From contig NZ_JAIOUQ010000009.1 of assembly GCF_019931065.1 (NCBI RefSeq), forward strand, positions 261,517 through 325,516: a DNA stretch of 64,000 bases. The letters run 5' to 3'. Below, piece after piece: positions 52,375 to 60,800 of this stretch. Under the pieces are notes generated by a model. That model searched no databases. It was not told where the DNA came from and saw nothing but the letters and a program-made list of their open reading frames with translations. The translations under genes and the position numbers were made by a program. The stretch's first letter is position 1, and every line of letters begins with the position of its first letter. The DNA comes from Methanobacterium spitsbergense (lineage in GTDB: Archaea; Methanobacteriota; Methanobacteria; Methanobacteriales; Methanobacteriaceae).

Positions 52375-53386
52375 CTTTAACCTCCTTCCAAAGTTGTTCC
52401 AGTCCTAATGATTTTGATAGGTTACGGCCATTACACCATTTAAGTACTCCTTTCATTGATGCTAAACTTGACATGTAACTTGATTTATCCATACGGCCGG
52501 TTTTGTATAGATAACTTACTTCTTTTATACGTTTCTTGAATCTTTTTGCGGTATTTTTTCTAAGTAGAATATAGTCATGGAAATGTCGATATCCTAAGAA
52601 ATCCACTCCATGACTGATCGGAAATACATCGGCTTTGCTTAAGGTTAAATCCAGTTCTGATTTTAAATAAGATTCGATATATTGTTTCATTTCATTTAAA
52701 AACCGTTTATCTTCATGGAATAGTAAAAAATCATCACAATATCGGATATAATATTTAATTCCTATATCATGTTTCATGTGCTGATCCAATTCATTCATAT
52801 ATAAATTTCCAAACCATTGGCTGGTATAATTCCCAATTGGAACATTATATCCTCCTTTGACTGAATATATAATGTCTTCAAGAAGCCATAATGTATCCTT
52901 ACATTTGATTTTCTTTTTAACAATATCAAAGAGGATATCATGATTTAATGAAGGATAAAATTTACTTATATCCATTTTGAGAACATAACCTTCTCTTCCA
53001 ACTTTTCGGATAAAATCCATGGTCCTTTTACTGCCACTATGAACCCCCATACCTTGACGACAGGCATATGTATCCTGAATCAACAGGTTATCCCAAATCG
53101 GTTCAACAATATTCATAAGTGCATGTTGAATTATACGATCAGGATTGAAGGGTAATTTATAAATTAACCGATGTTTAGGTTCAAAAATAGGAAATACTAC
53201 ATAAGGACTCGTTGTATAGGTTTTATTTATAAGTGATTCACAGATCTTTGTGATATTATTATCTAAATCTTTTTCAAAATCCTTTATTGTATCCTGCCAT
53301 CTACGGCCCCTGCGTGCTTTTGTATATGCAAGGTAAATATTTTCTTCATTTGCAATTTTGTTAAATAGATTTCCATGTCTTTTCAT
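52364..53386 (-). CDS. DGR-type reverse transcriptase
   Basis: 340 residues. It copies the template RNA into adenine-mutated cDNA. Motifs in order: DISKFYPS with the first catalytic Asp139; IGNYTSQ at 184-190, the I/LGxxxSQ form diagnostic of diversity-generating retroelements (group II introns and retrons have QGxxxSP); YCDD at 216-219, the catalytic pair; and FLGYRHF (263-269). No maturase, endonuclease or integrase domain follows, and the length matches DGR enzymes. The ATG has no ribosome binding site of its own; an overlapping 24-codon ORF with a strong site precedes it. The template repeat lies 128 bases upstream, the target gene just beyond. Confidence 0.95.
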   Translation of the reverse strand: MKRHGNLFNKIANEENIYLAYTKARRGRRWQDTIKDFEKDLDNNITKICESLINKTYTTSPYVVFPIFEPKHRLIYKLPFNPDRIIQHALMNIVEPIWDNLLIQDTYACRQGMGVHSGSKRTMDFIRKVGREGYVLKMDISKFYPSLNHDILFDIVKKKIKCKDTLWLLEDIIYSVKGGYNVPIGNYTSQWFGNLYMNELDQHMKHDIGIKYYIRYCDDFLLFHEDKRFLNEMKQYIESYLKSELDLTLSKADVFPISHGVDFLGYRHFHDYILLRKNTAKRFKKRIKEVSYLYKTGRMDKSSYMSSLASMKGVLKWCNGRNLSKSLGLEQLWKEVKDAP

Positions 53387-53435
53387 TATAAGTATAATGA
53401 TTGATTATGGCTTTCCCTGTAATGGTACTAGTCAT
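53361..53435 (-). CDS. 24-codon ORF with strong ribosome binding site, overlapping the reverse transcriptase start
   Basis: ATG at 53435-53433 follows AAAGGAGGGAT by 6-8 bases, the best site in this region. It encodes MTSTITGKAIINHYTYNEKT plus WKSI and stops at 53361, 23 bases inside the reverse transcriptase frame. The RT frame has an in-frame stop upstream and no site of its own, so RT translation probably depends on termination-reinitiation from this ORF. The peptide itself may have no function. Confidence 0.55.
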   Translation of the reverse strand: MTSTITGKAIINHYTYNEKTWKSI

Positions 53436-53459
53436 CTTCAATCCCTCCTTTGTGTATTT

Positions 53460-53479
53460 TACTACTTCAAACTGTAGTA
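53460..53479 (-). other. Hairpin between template repeat and reverse transcriptase
   Basis: TACTAC (53460-53465) and GTAGTA (53474-53479) form a 6-bp stem with 8-base loop. It lies directly beside the 12-bp inverted repeat that closes the template and before the ribosome binding site of the 24-codon ORF. It may be part of the structured template RNA. Confidence 0.5.
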
Positions 53480-53480
53480 G

Positions 53481-53652
53481 GGTTGTAAAGTTCAGATAAA
53501 TGAGGTATTCTATCTCTGACGTGAACTGACTGCCGATATTCGTATTCGTATTCCACTGATAGTTATTCGAATTACGATACTGTGAACTGGCATTCGTGGC
53601 ATTATTCCAATTACTGCCTGCAGTGAGTAACTAACTTTATAACTTTACAACC
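53481..53652 (-). repeat. 12-bp perfect inverted repeat enclosing the DGR template
   Basis: GGTTGTAAAGTT (53481-53492) and AACTTTACAACC (53641-53652) are exact reverse complements, extendable by one G-T pair. Together they bracket the 114-bp template. In the transcript the arms would pair and present the template in a closed loop of about 148 bases. Confidence 0.75.
53514..53627 (-). repeat. DGR template repeat (TR)
   Basis: 114 bases lying between target gene and reverse transcriptase, all on the same strand. Aligned without gaps to 53697-53810, every one of the 76 non-adenine positions (coding strand) is identical and 28 of 38 adenines differ. Read in the target frame it holds ten Asn AAY codons (for example in NSNNYQWNTNTN), the codon type that gives the widest choice when A is randomised. 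It has no start codon or ribosome binding site and is not itself translated. Confidence 0.96.
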
Positions 53653-53653
53653 T

Positions 53654-53675
53654 GTAACAGATCATATTTTGTTAC
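53654..53675 (-). other. Hairpin just downstream of the variable gene
   Basis: GTAACA (53654-53659) and TGTTAC (53670-53675) form a 6-bp stem, 7 with a G-T pair, with an 8-10-base loop. It is 13 bases after the stop codon of the variable gene. In the Bordetella phage system a hairpin downstream of the variable repeat promotes homing; the same role here is inference. Confidence 0.45.
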
Positions 53676-53687
53676 CATAAAAAAAAT

Positions 53688-55166
53688 TTAGATCGGCTCC
53701 GACGCGAACCGACCGCCGAGAGACGTAGACGTATACCACCGATAGATAGACGAATAACGATACCGCGAACCGGCAAGCGCGGCAATAGACCAATAACCGC
53801 CCGCAGCGAGTTTAACATCACCATAAACACCCTGCCTATAAATTGAACCTTTATTCCCTGCAAGTGCATAATATCCATATGCCGGACCCATTGTGGATAA
53901 ATCAAAGGTTGTATTTGCTGAGCTAGGTATTACTGCTTCAAGTCTACTATCTGCGCCATCATCATATTTAAGGGCAACACCATTAGTTGCAGCTGATGCA
54001 TCATGTTTTAGTTTAATCTGGAATGCGGGGAAGTTTGTTTCAACATACACATCTTTTCCAAGAACCGTATTATTGACTAAGAGTTTTTCCCAGATATTTG
54101 TTGCATCATATTTTATATAAATTGGAAGTCCGCCAGTTGCGGCGTCGGCATCATGTTTTACTAGGAATTTTTGGTTTGTTCCAAAAGTTAGGACTTTATC
54201 TGCCTGTGCGGTTGCAAAATTTGAACATAGATATGGTATGTTATTATCCCATTTTACATAGAGTTGGTTTCCACCAGCCGTGGCAGAATAATATACTGTT
54301 ATAACGGCACCGGCAGCAGTATCTCCTACACTTGCAGCGTCCACATCATAACGATACCCTTGATCTAGTAACCATTGGTTCATTGCCCCGGCTGCATCTT
54401 CAACTCCAATATCACTTATCATTCTCCGACTAGCTGAGTCTATATGCCCTCCAGTTGTTACTGGATCGGCTGCTCCAGTAATGCTAGTTTTTTCGTTACT
54501 GTTACGTGCCATTAGTTGGAATTCATAGTCATGTAGGCATCGCATTTTACTTTTCCCGCCGCGATCTACAATATCATTCCAGGTTATTGTATCGAGTGTT
54601 GCAGCATTATATACACTTTGAACACCTGAAGCACCATCATCACTTGCCAGATAAATTTGTACCCATAATTTACTGTTTGGGTCATATACAAGTCCTGCAT
54701 TGTTTAAACTGTTTGCACGGAATTTAAGATCCCATACACTTTGCGGTAATATTTGACCAGCCGTAAATCCTGTGAGTAAATGTCCGGAGATTGTTCCAAC
54801 ATCTACACATAAGGTGTGGAATCCTCCAATTTTCCTAGATGTTGTTGCACTGTAACCACTTGGGTAAGTGGCATTTAAACTAATTAAAAATGCTAAAACT
54901 CCGTTATTGTTACAAGCATAAATATAATAATCTTTAGCTGCAGCTATTGTGCCAGTATCCATATTAGATACAGTTGAAATAACTAAATCTGTACTAACTT
55001 GGAACCATTGTGATCCTACCTTCATTGGAATAGGGCCGTATGTTGCGCCCTGAACTATTATTTGAGTCGGATCACTCGGATTAATAAGGAGTAATCGTTT
55101 TGTTTTGTCCATGTAAAAGTTCATGAAATCTGTTATTCCATTTGGACTTATTTTCCATCCAGTCAT
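53688..55166 (-). CDS. DGR-diversified tail-fibre/receptor-binding protein with C-terminal variable lectin-like region
   Basis: 492 residues. The N-terminal part (about 1-110) is fibre-like; residues about 115-280 (FHTLCVDVGTISGHLLTGF ... GGHIDSASRRMISDIGVEDAAGAMNQWL) resemble the formylglycine-enzyme/C-type-lectin-fold targets of DGRs. Three related beta repeats follow at about 290-420 (KHDADAATGGLPIYIKYD, KHDASAATNGVALKYDD and a diverged first copy). The final block with residues 453-490 is the variable repeat, rich in Tyr, Ser, Arg and Gly, ending in GGRFASEPI. The start codon immediately follows the stop of the upstream tail gene. It likely sets host-surface binding of the virion. Confidence 0.92.
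   Translation of the reverse strand: MTGWKISPNGITDFMNFYMDKTKRLLLINPSDPTQIIVQGATYGPIPMKVGSQWFQVSTDLVISTVSNMDTGTIAAAKDYYIYACNNNGVLAFLISLNATYPSGYSATTSRKIGGFHTLCVDVGTISGHLLTGFTAGQILPQSVWDLKFRANSLNNAGLVYDPNSKLWVQIYLASDDGASGVQSVYNAATLDTITWNDIVDRGGKSKMRCLHDYEFQLMARNSNEKTSITGAADPVTTGGHIDSASRRMISDIGVEDAAGAMNQWLLDQGYRYDVDAASVGDTAAGAVITVYYSATAGGNQLYVKWDNNIPYLCSNFATAQADKVLTFGTNQKFLVKHDADAATGGLPIYIKYDATNIWEKLLVNNTVLGKDVYVETNFPAFQIKLKHDASAATNGVALKYDDGADSRLEAVIPSSANTTFDLSTMGPAYGYYALAGNKGSIYRQGVYGDVKLAAGGYWSIAALAGSRYRYSSIYRWYTSTSLGGRFASEPI
53697..53810 (-). repeat. DGR variable repeat (VR) in the fibre gene 3' end
   Basis: Compared with the template, coding-strand changes in the gap-free block 53701-53810 are 11 A-to-G, 6 A-to-C and 10 A-to-T, with one further A-to-G in the last four shared bases. 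All ten template Asn codons are altered (to Tyr, Ser, Ile or Leu). Substitutions run to both ends of the shared block, and no base other than A has changed. Confidence 0.96.
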
Positions 55167-55550
55167 TTAGGTCATCTCCACAGGTGCATCTTCAATTTCT
55201 TCAACAGGATAACTATTTAAAATTGTGTCTACCTTTGAATCAATTGTTTCCTTTTTTTGTAACGTGTGTTCTGCATTTAATGTTACTACATCTATCCATT
55301 GTTCAAATCCTTTCTGACGATGTATGGGATTTGGATTTTCTATTATCTTGGTTTCCCATTCTCCATCTGGTTTGTCAGGATCTAATGGTTTAACTGCCAT
55401 TGTTACTCCCCGGTCATCAAAATCCTGTAAATTTTGCAAGTCATTTAATGCCTGTTCTTTATGTTCCTTATCCGATAGTAAGTTCTCGAAGTCCTGTACC
55501 GTTGCTATTACTTGAGGGTATCCGTGCATATTATCATCCATCCAGTTCAT
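55167..55550 (-). CDS. Viral tail-associated protein, function unknown
   Basis: 127 residues, acidic and helical. It starts inside the end of the upstream gene (17-base overlap), and its TAA is directly followed by the fibre-gene ATG. Such tight packing with the DGR target suggests a fibre assembly or chaperone role (inference). The segment VKPLDPDKPDGEWETKII recalls phage tail-fibre assembly proteins, but the match is not strong. Confidence 0.6.
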   Translation of the reverse strand: MNWMDDNMHGYPQVIATVQDFENLLSDKEHKEQALNDLQNLQDFDDRGVTMAVKPLDPDKPDGEWETKIIENPNPIHRQKGFEQWIDVVTLNAEHTLQKKETIDSKVDTILNSYPVEEIEDAPVEMT

Positions 55551-56154
55551 ATATTAAAATTCCACCGGCAGCACTTGATTTATAGCGCATGTCACCTTTA
55601 ACTGTCTTGAAAGTACCACAAGCAGGAACATCCTTTGATGCTAGTGGAGGTATAACAATTTGATTACCTGCTACGGGATCTGTACCAAAATTCACATACA
55701 TTGTAATAGATGTACTTGGATTGAAAAGTGATGCGGATTTAATACCTGCTTTTGCTACCGTCACTATATTCGTATCACCTGTAGCAGCTGTTTGGTCCCC
55801 TCCAAGGATATCTAATGGAGGGTTTTGATTTGCCTCTTTTGCATGATCTGATGGGAAATTAGCTATATTCGCACCATCACCTGTTAAAAGAGCATTTAAT
55901 ATTTCATCATTAGTTACAAGGGCATTATTTTTATCAGTTACTGCCTTGATTACTCCACGTAATGTTGATTCTCCATCTTTAAATTCAACCGCCCCAATTT
56001 CTATATCACTTGCATTTATTGTGACATCTGTACCATCTAATACAACATATATGCGTCCATTTTCATCTCCTTGTACTGGAACATTATGTCCTTTACCATC
56101 TGTATCTTTATAGTACAAATGCATTCCTGTAGCAGATTCATTTCTACCTGTCAT
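55534..56154 (-). CDS. Viral structural protein, probably tail/baseplate, function unknown
   Basis: 206 residues. N-terminal half acidic and mixed (YYKDTDGKGHNVPVQGDENG), C-terminal half a beta-rich sandwich pattern with SASLFNPSTSITMYVNFGTD and GGILIYELDG at the end. GGAGG lies upstream of the ATG. It precedes the two fibre-associated genes in the leftward operon. No catalytic motif is visible. Confidence 0.65.
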   Translation of the reverse strand: MTGRNESATGMHLYYKDTDGKGHNVPVQGDENGRIYVVLDGTDVTINASDIEIGAVEFKDGESTLRGVIKAVTDKNNALVTNDEILNALLTGDGANIANFPSDHAKEANQNPPLDILGGDQTAATGDTNIVTVAKAGIKSASLFNPSTSITMYVNFGTDPVAGNQIVIPPLASKDVPACGTFKTVKGDMRYKSSAAGGILIYELDG

Positions 56155-56230
56155 AATCTAAAACCTCCTTTTTATAAGCTAAAATTTAAATCAAAAAATT
56201 TAATTAACTGTAAACTAAAAAAATAATAAT

Positions 56231-56557
56231 ATGGATTATTTGCAATGCAATAAATGTAAACAACAATATGAACTTTTACCAGAAGAAAAACCAGAAGACT
56301 TCAGCTCTAAATGTGGTTGTGGCGGTAGCTTAAAACATCATTTAGATGATGATAAACAGTATTTAAAAGAAAGTTCTGTAGGATATGATATTCATGAAGT
56401 TGGTAAAAGAGATCCTATTAATTTTATCTATATTTTTGAATTGGTAATTAAAGGATTAATGTTATTAGGAGCATTTTTTATAGCTATTATTTTATTCCCG
56501 TTAGGTTTAATTGTTCTTGCATTGATTGTATATTTCATTTTCTTCTATAAAAAATAA
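56231..56557 (+). CDS. Zinc-ribbon membrane protein in reverse orientation within the viral late region
   Basis: 108 residues. CNKC (6-9) and CGC (28-30) form a zinc ribbon; two hydrophobic helices fill about 68-104. It lies on the opposite strand to all surrounding viral genes, together with the following lipoprotein, as expected of an independently expressed cargo gene (moron). Its function is unknown; superinfection exclusion or envelope modification are guesses. Confidence 0.6.
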   Translation: MDYLQCNKCKQQYELLPEEKPEDFSSKCGCGGSLKHHLDDDKQYLKESSVGYDIHEVGKRDPINFIYIFELVIKGLMLLGAFFIAIILFPLGLIVLALIVYFIFFYKK

Positions 56558-56612
56558 AAGACAAATTTTATTAAATCATTTGAATAATACTATTTATTTG
56601 GGGTATTATATT

Positions 56613-57062
56613 TTGAAAAAATCGAAAATAGGTATATTAAGTGTAATAGGAATATTAGTTTTAGTTGTTATGGCTTCAGGTTGTACTCGTAGTTCTAATA
56701 ATACAACAATGTCCAATCAGTCTCAGCCTCAAAGCCAAAATACACAATCTTCAACTAGTGGAAATGCACCTATAGTTAAAGTAATTGCTTCGGGTCCTTG
56801 GATGGGGCAAATACAAGATAGTACTGGTAGTAAATCAGTTTCAGGAACAGGTTCACAAACATTCCAATTAAGTCAAAATCCTGGAATGGTAATAGTCAGT
56901 TTTTCAAAAGACAATACAAAAAATACAGCAAGTACTAATGGAACAGTTACGCCAGATACAAGCACATTAACAGTTCAAATACTTGATGGTAAGGGTAATG
57001 TTGTAGCAACTCAAACTACATCAGCTGATGCAGGTAATGTAGCAACCAGTCATTCATTCTAA
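56613..57062 (+). CDS. Lipoprotein in reverse orientation within the viral late region
   Basis: 149 residues, TTG start eight bases after GGGGT. The signal peptide LKKSKIGILSVIGILVLVVM is followed by the lipobox ASGC (Cys about 24), then a Ser/Gln/Asn linker (about 28-50) and a beta-rich exposed domain. It is anchored at the outer face of the membrane. As a surface lipoprotein expressed from a provirus it may alter virus adsorption (inference from phage lysogenic-conversion genes). Confidence 0.7.
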   Translation: MKKSKIGILSVIGILVLVVMASGCTRSSNNTTMSNQSQPQSQNTQSSTSGNAPIVKVIASGPWMGQIQDSTGSKSVSGTGSQTFQLSQNPGMVIVSFSKDNTKNTASTNGTVTPDTSTLTVQILDGKGNVVATQTTSADAGNVATSHSF

Positions 57063-57086
57063 ATTATTTCCTATTTTTTTAGTAAA

Positions 57087-57899
57087 TTATTCATTGCATC
57101 CTTCATCAGTAGTATCAGTTAAATCAAGTTTTCTGTGCAAGGTGATTATAGCAACAGCATTATCTGATAACCCAGGTTCATAATAAAAATATCCTGGTAC
57201 TCCTTGTTCTATTTCTGGATAATCTTCATGATCAATAATTGCAGAAACTATTGGTCTTCCTATGGTTCTATCTACATTAAAATTTCCTAAATCCCATATA
57301 TTAGGATAACCTGGCAATGCGCCTCCTATAAATTCAACCCATGTTGTAGCTTGTCCATCTTTATAAAAACCACCCACTTGGAGAAATCCACTACTTTTAG
57401 GATTTTCCTCTTCAATATTTACATTTGTATAAAATATTGCAGGACTAATATTTGTTATATAATATTCTAAACGAGGATATCCTTCAATACAATAAGGATT
57501 TCCCAAACATGGATTTGGAAACATAAACAATCCTAATTTTTCAGATATATGAATTTCAATACTACAAGCTCTTCTAAAATAACCATTTCCCGGACAATCT
57601 CCTAATGAATTATAACCTGGTGTTAATATTTTTGTATATTGATAAACATCATATTCACATTCTGTTTTTTCTTTTCCACAACTGACATTTATTGCAAGTT
57701 TTTCACCATGAGGACTTGTTAAATTAATAACAACATCCCCAATACCAATTGGTGCATTGCTTTGGGTTTGAATCTGTCCATCTGCTGTGGGTAATCTTAA
57801 AACATTATCTCCCTTTGAAATATTTTGACAGACCGGTAAAACTATTTTCTCCCCTGAATTGGTTGTTAATATGGTGACATTATCTCCTTTGTTAACCAT
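57087..57899 (-). CDS. Viral tail/spike protein with KGD beta repeats, function unknown
   Basis: 270 residues. The first 75 hold three copies of a short repeat: KGDNVTILTTNSGEKIVLPV, KGDNVLRLPTADGQIQTQSN and a GIGDVVINLTSPHGEKLAINV copy. The remainder is beta-rich with many Cys (CEYDVYQ, CPGNG, CLGNPYCIEG). No enzyme motif. Its start overlaps the stop of the 1137-residue gene by one base. Confidence 0.6.
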   Translation of the reverse strand: MVNKGDNVTILTTNSGEKIVLPVCQNISKGDNVLRLPTADGQIQTQSNAPIGIGDVVINLTSPHGEKLAINVSCGKEKTECEYDVYQYTKILTPGYNSLGDCPGNGYFRRACSIEIHISEKLGLFMFPNPCLGNPYCIEGYPRLEYYITNISPAIFYTNVNIEEENPKSSGFLQVGGFYKDGQATTWVEFIGGALPGYPNIWDLGNFNVDRTIGRPIVSAIIDHEDYPEIEQGVPGYFYYEPGLSDNAVAIITLHRKLDLTDTTDEGCNE

Positions 57900-60800
57900 T
57901 AATTATCCTTCCTTTTCTTGAAGTATCCTAAATCTTTTGCATTCTCAGTTGCAGCTTTATTTACTGGTTGAATTGTTACAGTTCCTTTACTATCTTTAGC
58001 TACACAAATACCATAAGTTGGTGCTGTTTTTGATATTTGATGTTTAGCAATGGCTTCAGCAGTTCCATATTCAGATAATGGTCCTAATATCTTTTTATCT
58101 GTGGTTGCTGTGATTTGTGTTGTTCTTTGTGCTGTCGTTCCACTCATGCGGATGCTAGTTATTACAAGGGTTTTTCCTTTTAATTTATAATGATCTTTGA
58201 TATATATTGGCTGTCCAATCTCACAACCTGGAAATTTAGATAATCTCATTGAAATGGTAAATATTGGTCTTGAATTCAAATCAAGAACATTATGAACTTC
58301 AGCTTGTAATTGTTCGTAAATTGTAACAGAATTATCTTGAATCTGTTTACCTGGCATAAATCCATAACCTGGCCATGATAAACCATTATCGGTATCATAC
58401 CACCCATTACGACTATACTCATCTTGATCTTCATATTCAAATTCGTTTTCTTTTCCACCTGTTCCTCTTTGGGTGTTTATAATGCTTTGTCCATCTTCTT
58501 TAACAGAATGATCTAAAACTCTTCCTTCATTCAATCCAATAGATATACCCATGCTTTCATCCATAACATCAGTATTGAATATTCTTAATAATCCTTTGTT
58601 ATCCAAGAACCAGCTTATATTTTGATTTCTTAATTTACTAATTAATGCCATCAATTCAGTAAGTGCATCTGCTTTTGTATCCCAATTTCCTGCAAATCCA
58701 TTAAAAAGATGGTTTGCATTAAATATTTCATCTACATGGATATCTACACAAGGGCCTTTTTTAACTCCAGAACCAAACATGATCATATTTAGCCACATTT
58801 CAGATGTGAATGCTGTTGGCGGAGTGTTTGTTGGACTTATTGGTTGTGATTCATCATAGGTTACTGCATTTATATGGAATGGTTGTGTTATGATTGGATT
58901 TGCTTCTCCTCTTCCTGATATTTTCCATAATCTTTCTCCAGATTTGTTATCTTCTATTATATCATCAATGATACCGGTATAGAATCCGTCAGGATTTCCA
59001 TGTAATTCTGTAAGTCTTATTTTCTGACCAGAAAATAGCATTAAATCTTCTGCACTACGATATGTTATATCAAAAGTAGAATTTTTATTATTACCTTGTT
59101 TATCTGTATCCCAACTAATCATATTAGGAAATACAACTTCATTGACTGATAAAAAGATTAGTTTATCGATATTTGATGATGGTTTCTGTGGATTGTCTTC
59201 AAATATACTTCCTTGCAAGGTTAAGATCTTACTATATAACTTTCCAATAGCAGTTTTACATTCCAATTCATCCCTTCTATGGGGGGATCTAATATTGGTT
59301 ATTGCAGATAATTCAGAAACATGATCTGGAACATTGAATATTAAATTATCTAAATATGCTTTTGGACTTAAATAATAATTATATCCTTGTGATGCTTCTA
59401 TTTTAACATTATAATCAAAATATTCACTATTCCCTGTGAAATTAGCATCATAATCTATCTTTTGGAATATATGTTCAGTATTATAATATACATCAACAAT
59501 ACCATTTGCTGCAACTACTAACCTATATTTTCCAAGAATAGTTCCAGGTGTTTTGGTGAATGTTGCCATTACAATGGTTGTTCCACCTTCCCAGCTTCCA
59601 CTTGGAACTGTTTTGATTAATTTTATTTCAGTAGGAGTTATATTCAAAGACCAGAAGGTATCATATTGTTTATAATTAAAAAATAGATTTAATGATTCAA
59701 ATTCTTCTCCTTCTATGTCAAATTCTAAATCAAAACCATGAGGTAATTCAAAATTTTGGATAAATAAAGCTCCTTTTGAACCAAATCTTTTTGCTGGAAG
59801 AATTACAAACTTTTGGTTTTCAGTATCTAAATATCCCCCATCATATTCAGTAATAGCTAAATGATTCATTAATGTTTGTCCATCAAAATTGGTTTTAATT
59901 AAACCAGGATATATTATCGTTGATTCACAATGCAAAATATCTATAATTGTATTGGATTGTATATGTGCATTGCATTCCAAACTTGAAATATTATGATTAT
60001 TTCTGATGTTGGTTACCATTTCCAAGTTTGAAAATATAGGGGCAGGTTGAATATCAAGATCATCAATCCAACTTTCTGAATTTGTGAATAATCCATTTGC
60101 AGATGAAATATAAATATCTCTTGAAGTTATATCCGGAATTTCAATTGAATCAATAATAATTTCTTCATCTAATCTTACAGATACTCTTCCATTTGCAACC
60201 ATTATCTCATAATTTCCAGCAGGTACAGGAATATTATTTTCAGATAATGAAATTACATCCCATACCATTCTTTGATTGGTAATATCATAATGATAATGTA
60301 ATGTTCTAAATCCTGAAGCTGCTTGCCAATCTAAACAATAAGAATCAATATCTTGTTGATTTCCAGAAATATAATTCCACATCACATTAAATAATGCAGT
60401 TGAACCACCTAATTTAAATTTTAAAAGAAAACCTTCTTCAATATTTAAATCATTTATTTTCAGATTTCCTCCATAATTCCTGAAATTATTAAGGGATAAT
60501 CTTTTATTAATCTGATCCAAATAACTATGATCCCATACATTCCAATTAACAAAAGGGGGTTTTTCTGGATGTTGATTCAATAAAAGATTTGGATGCAAAA
60601 TTGAACTAAAACCTGTTTTTAATAATGATCTTGTTTTAACATTTCCTACTAATGATAATTCATCTCTGGTTGGTTCTATTAATGTGGTTATGCACTCTAA
60701 TGAAGATATTTGAATCTCTTTTAGAACCGTTACACATTCTAATGAGGATATATAATGATCAGGTCTAATATTGCAGACACAATTTAATTCTGAAATTCTC

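Noticed and set aside
52364..53386. Reverse transcriptase as part of a group II intron or retron
   Set aside because: No maturase or endonuclease domain, no intron RNA domains and no msr/msd structure; the IGxxxSQ motif and adjacent adenine-biased repeats point to a DGR.
53514..53810. Template/variable repeats as a simple gene duplication or CRISPR-like repeat
   Set aside because: Random divergence would change all bases; here only template adenines differ. There are two copies only, without spacers.
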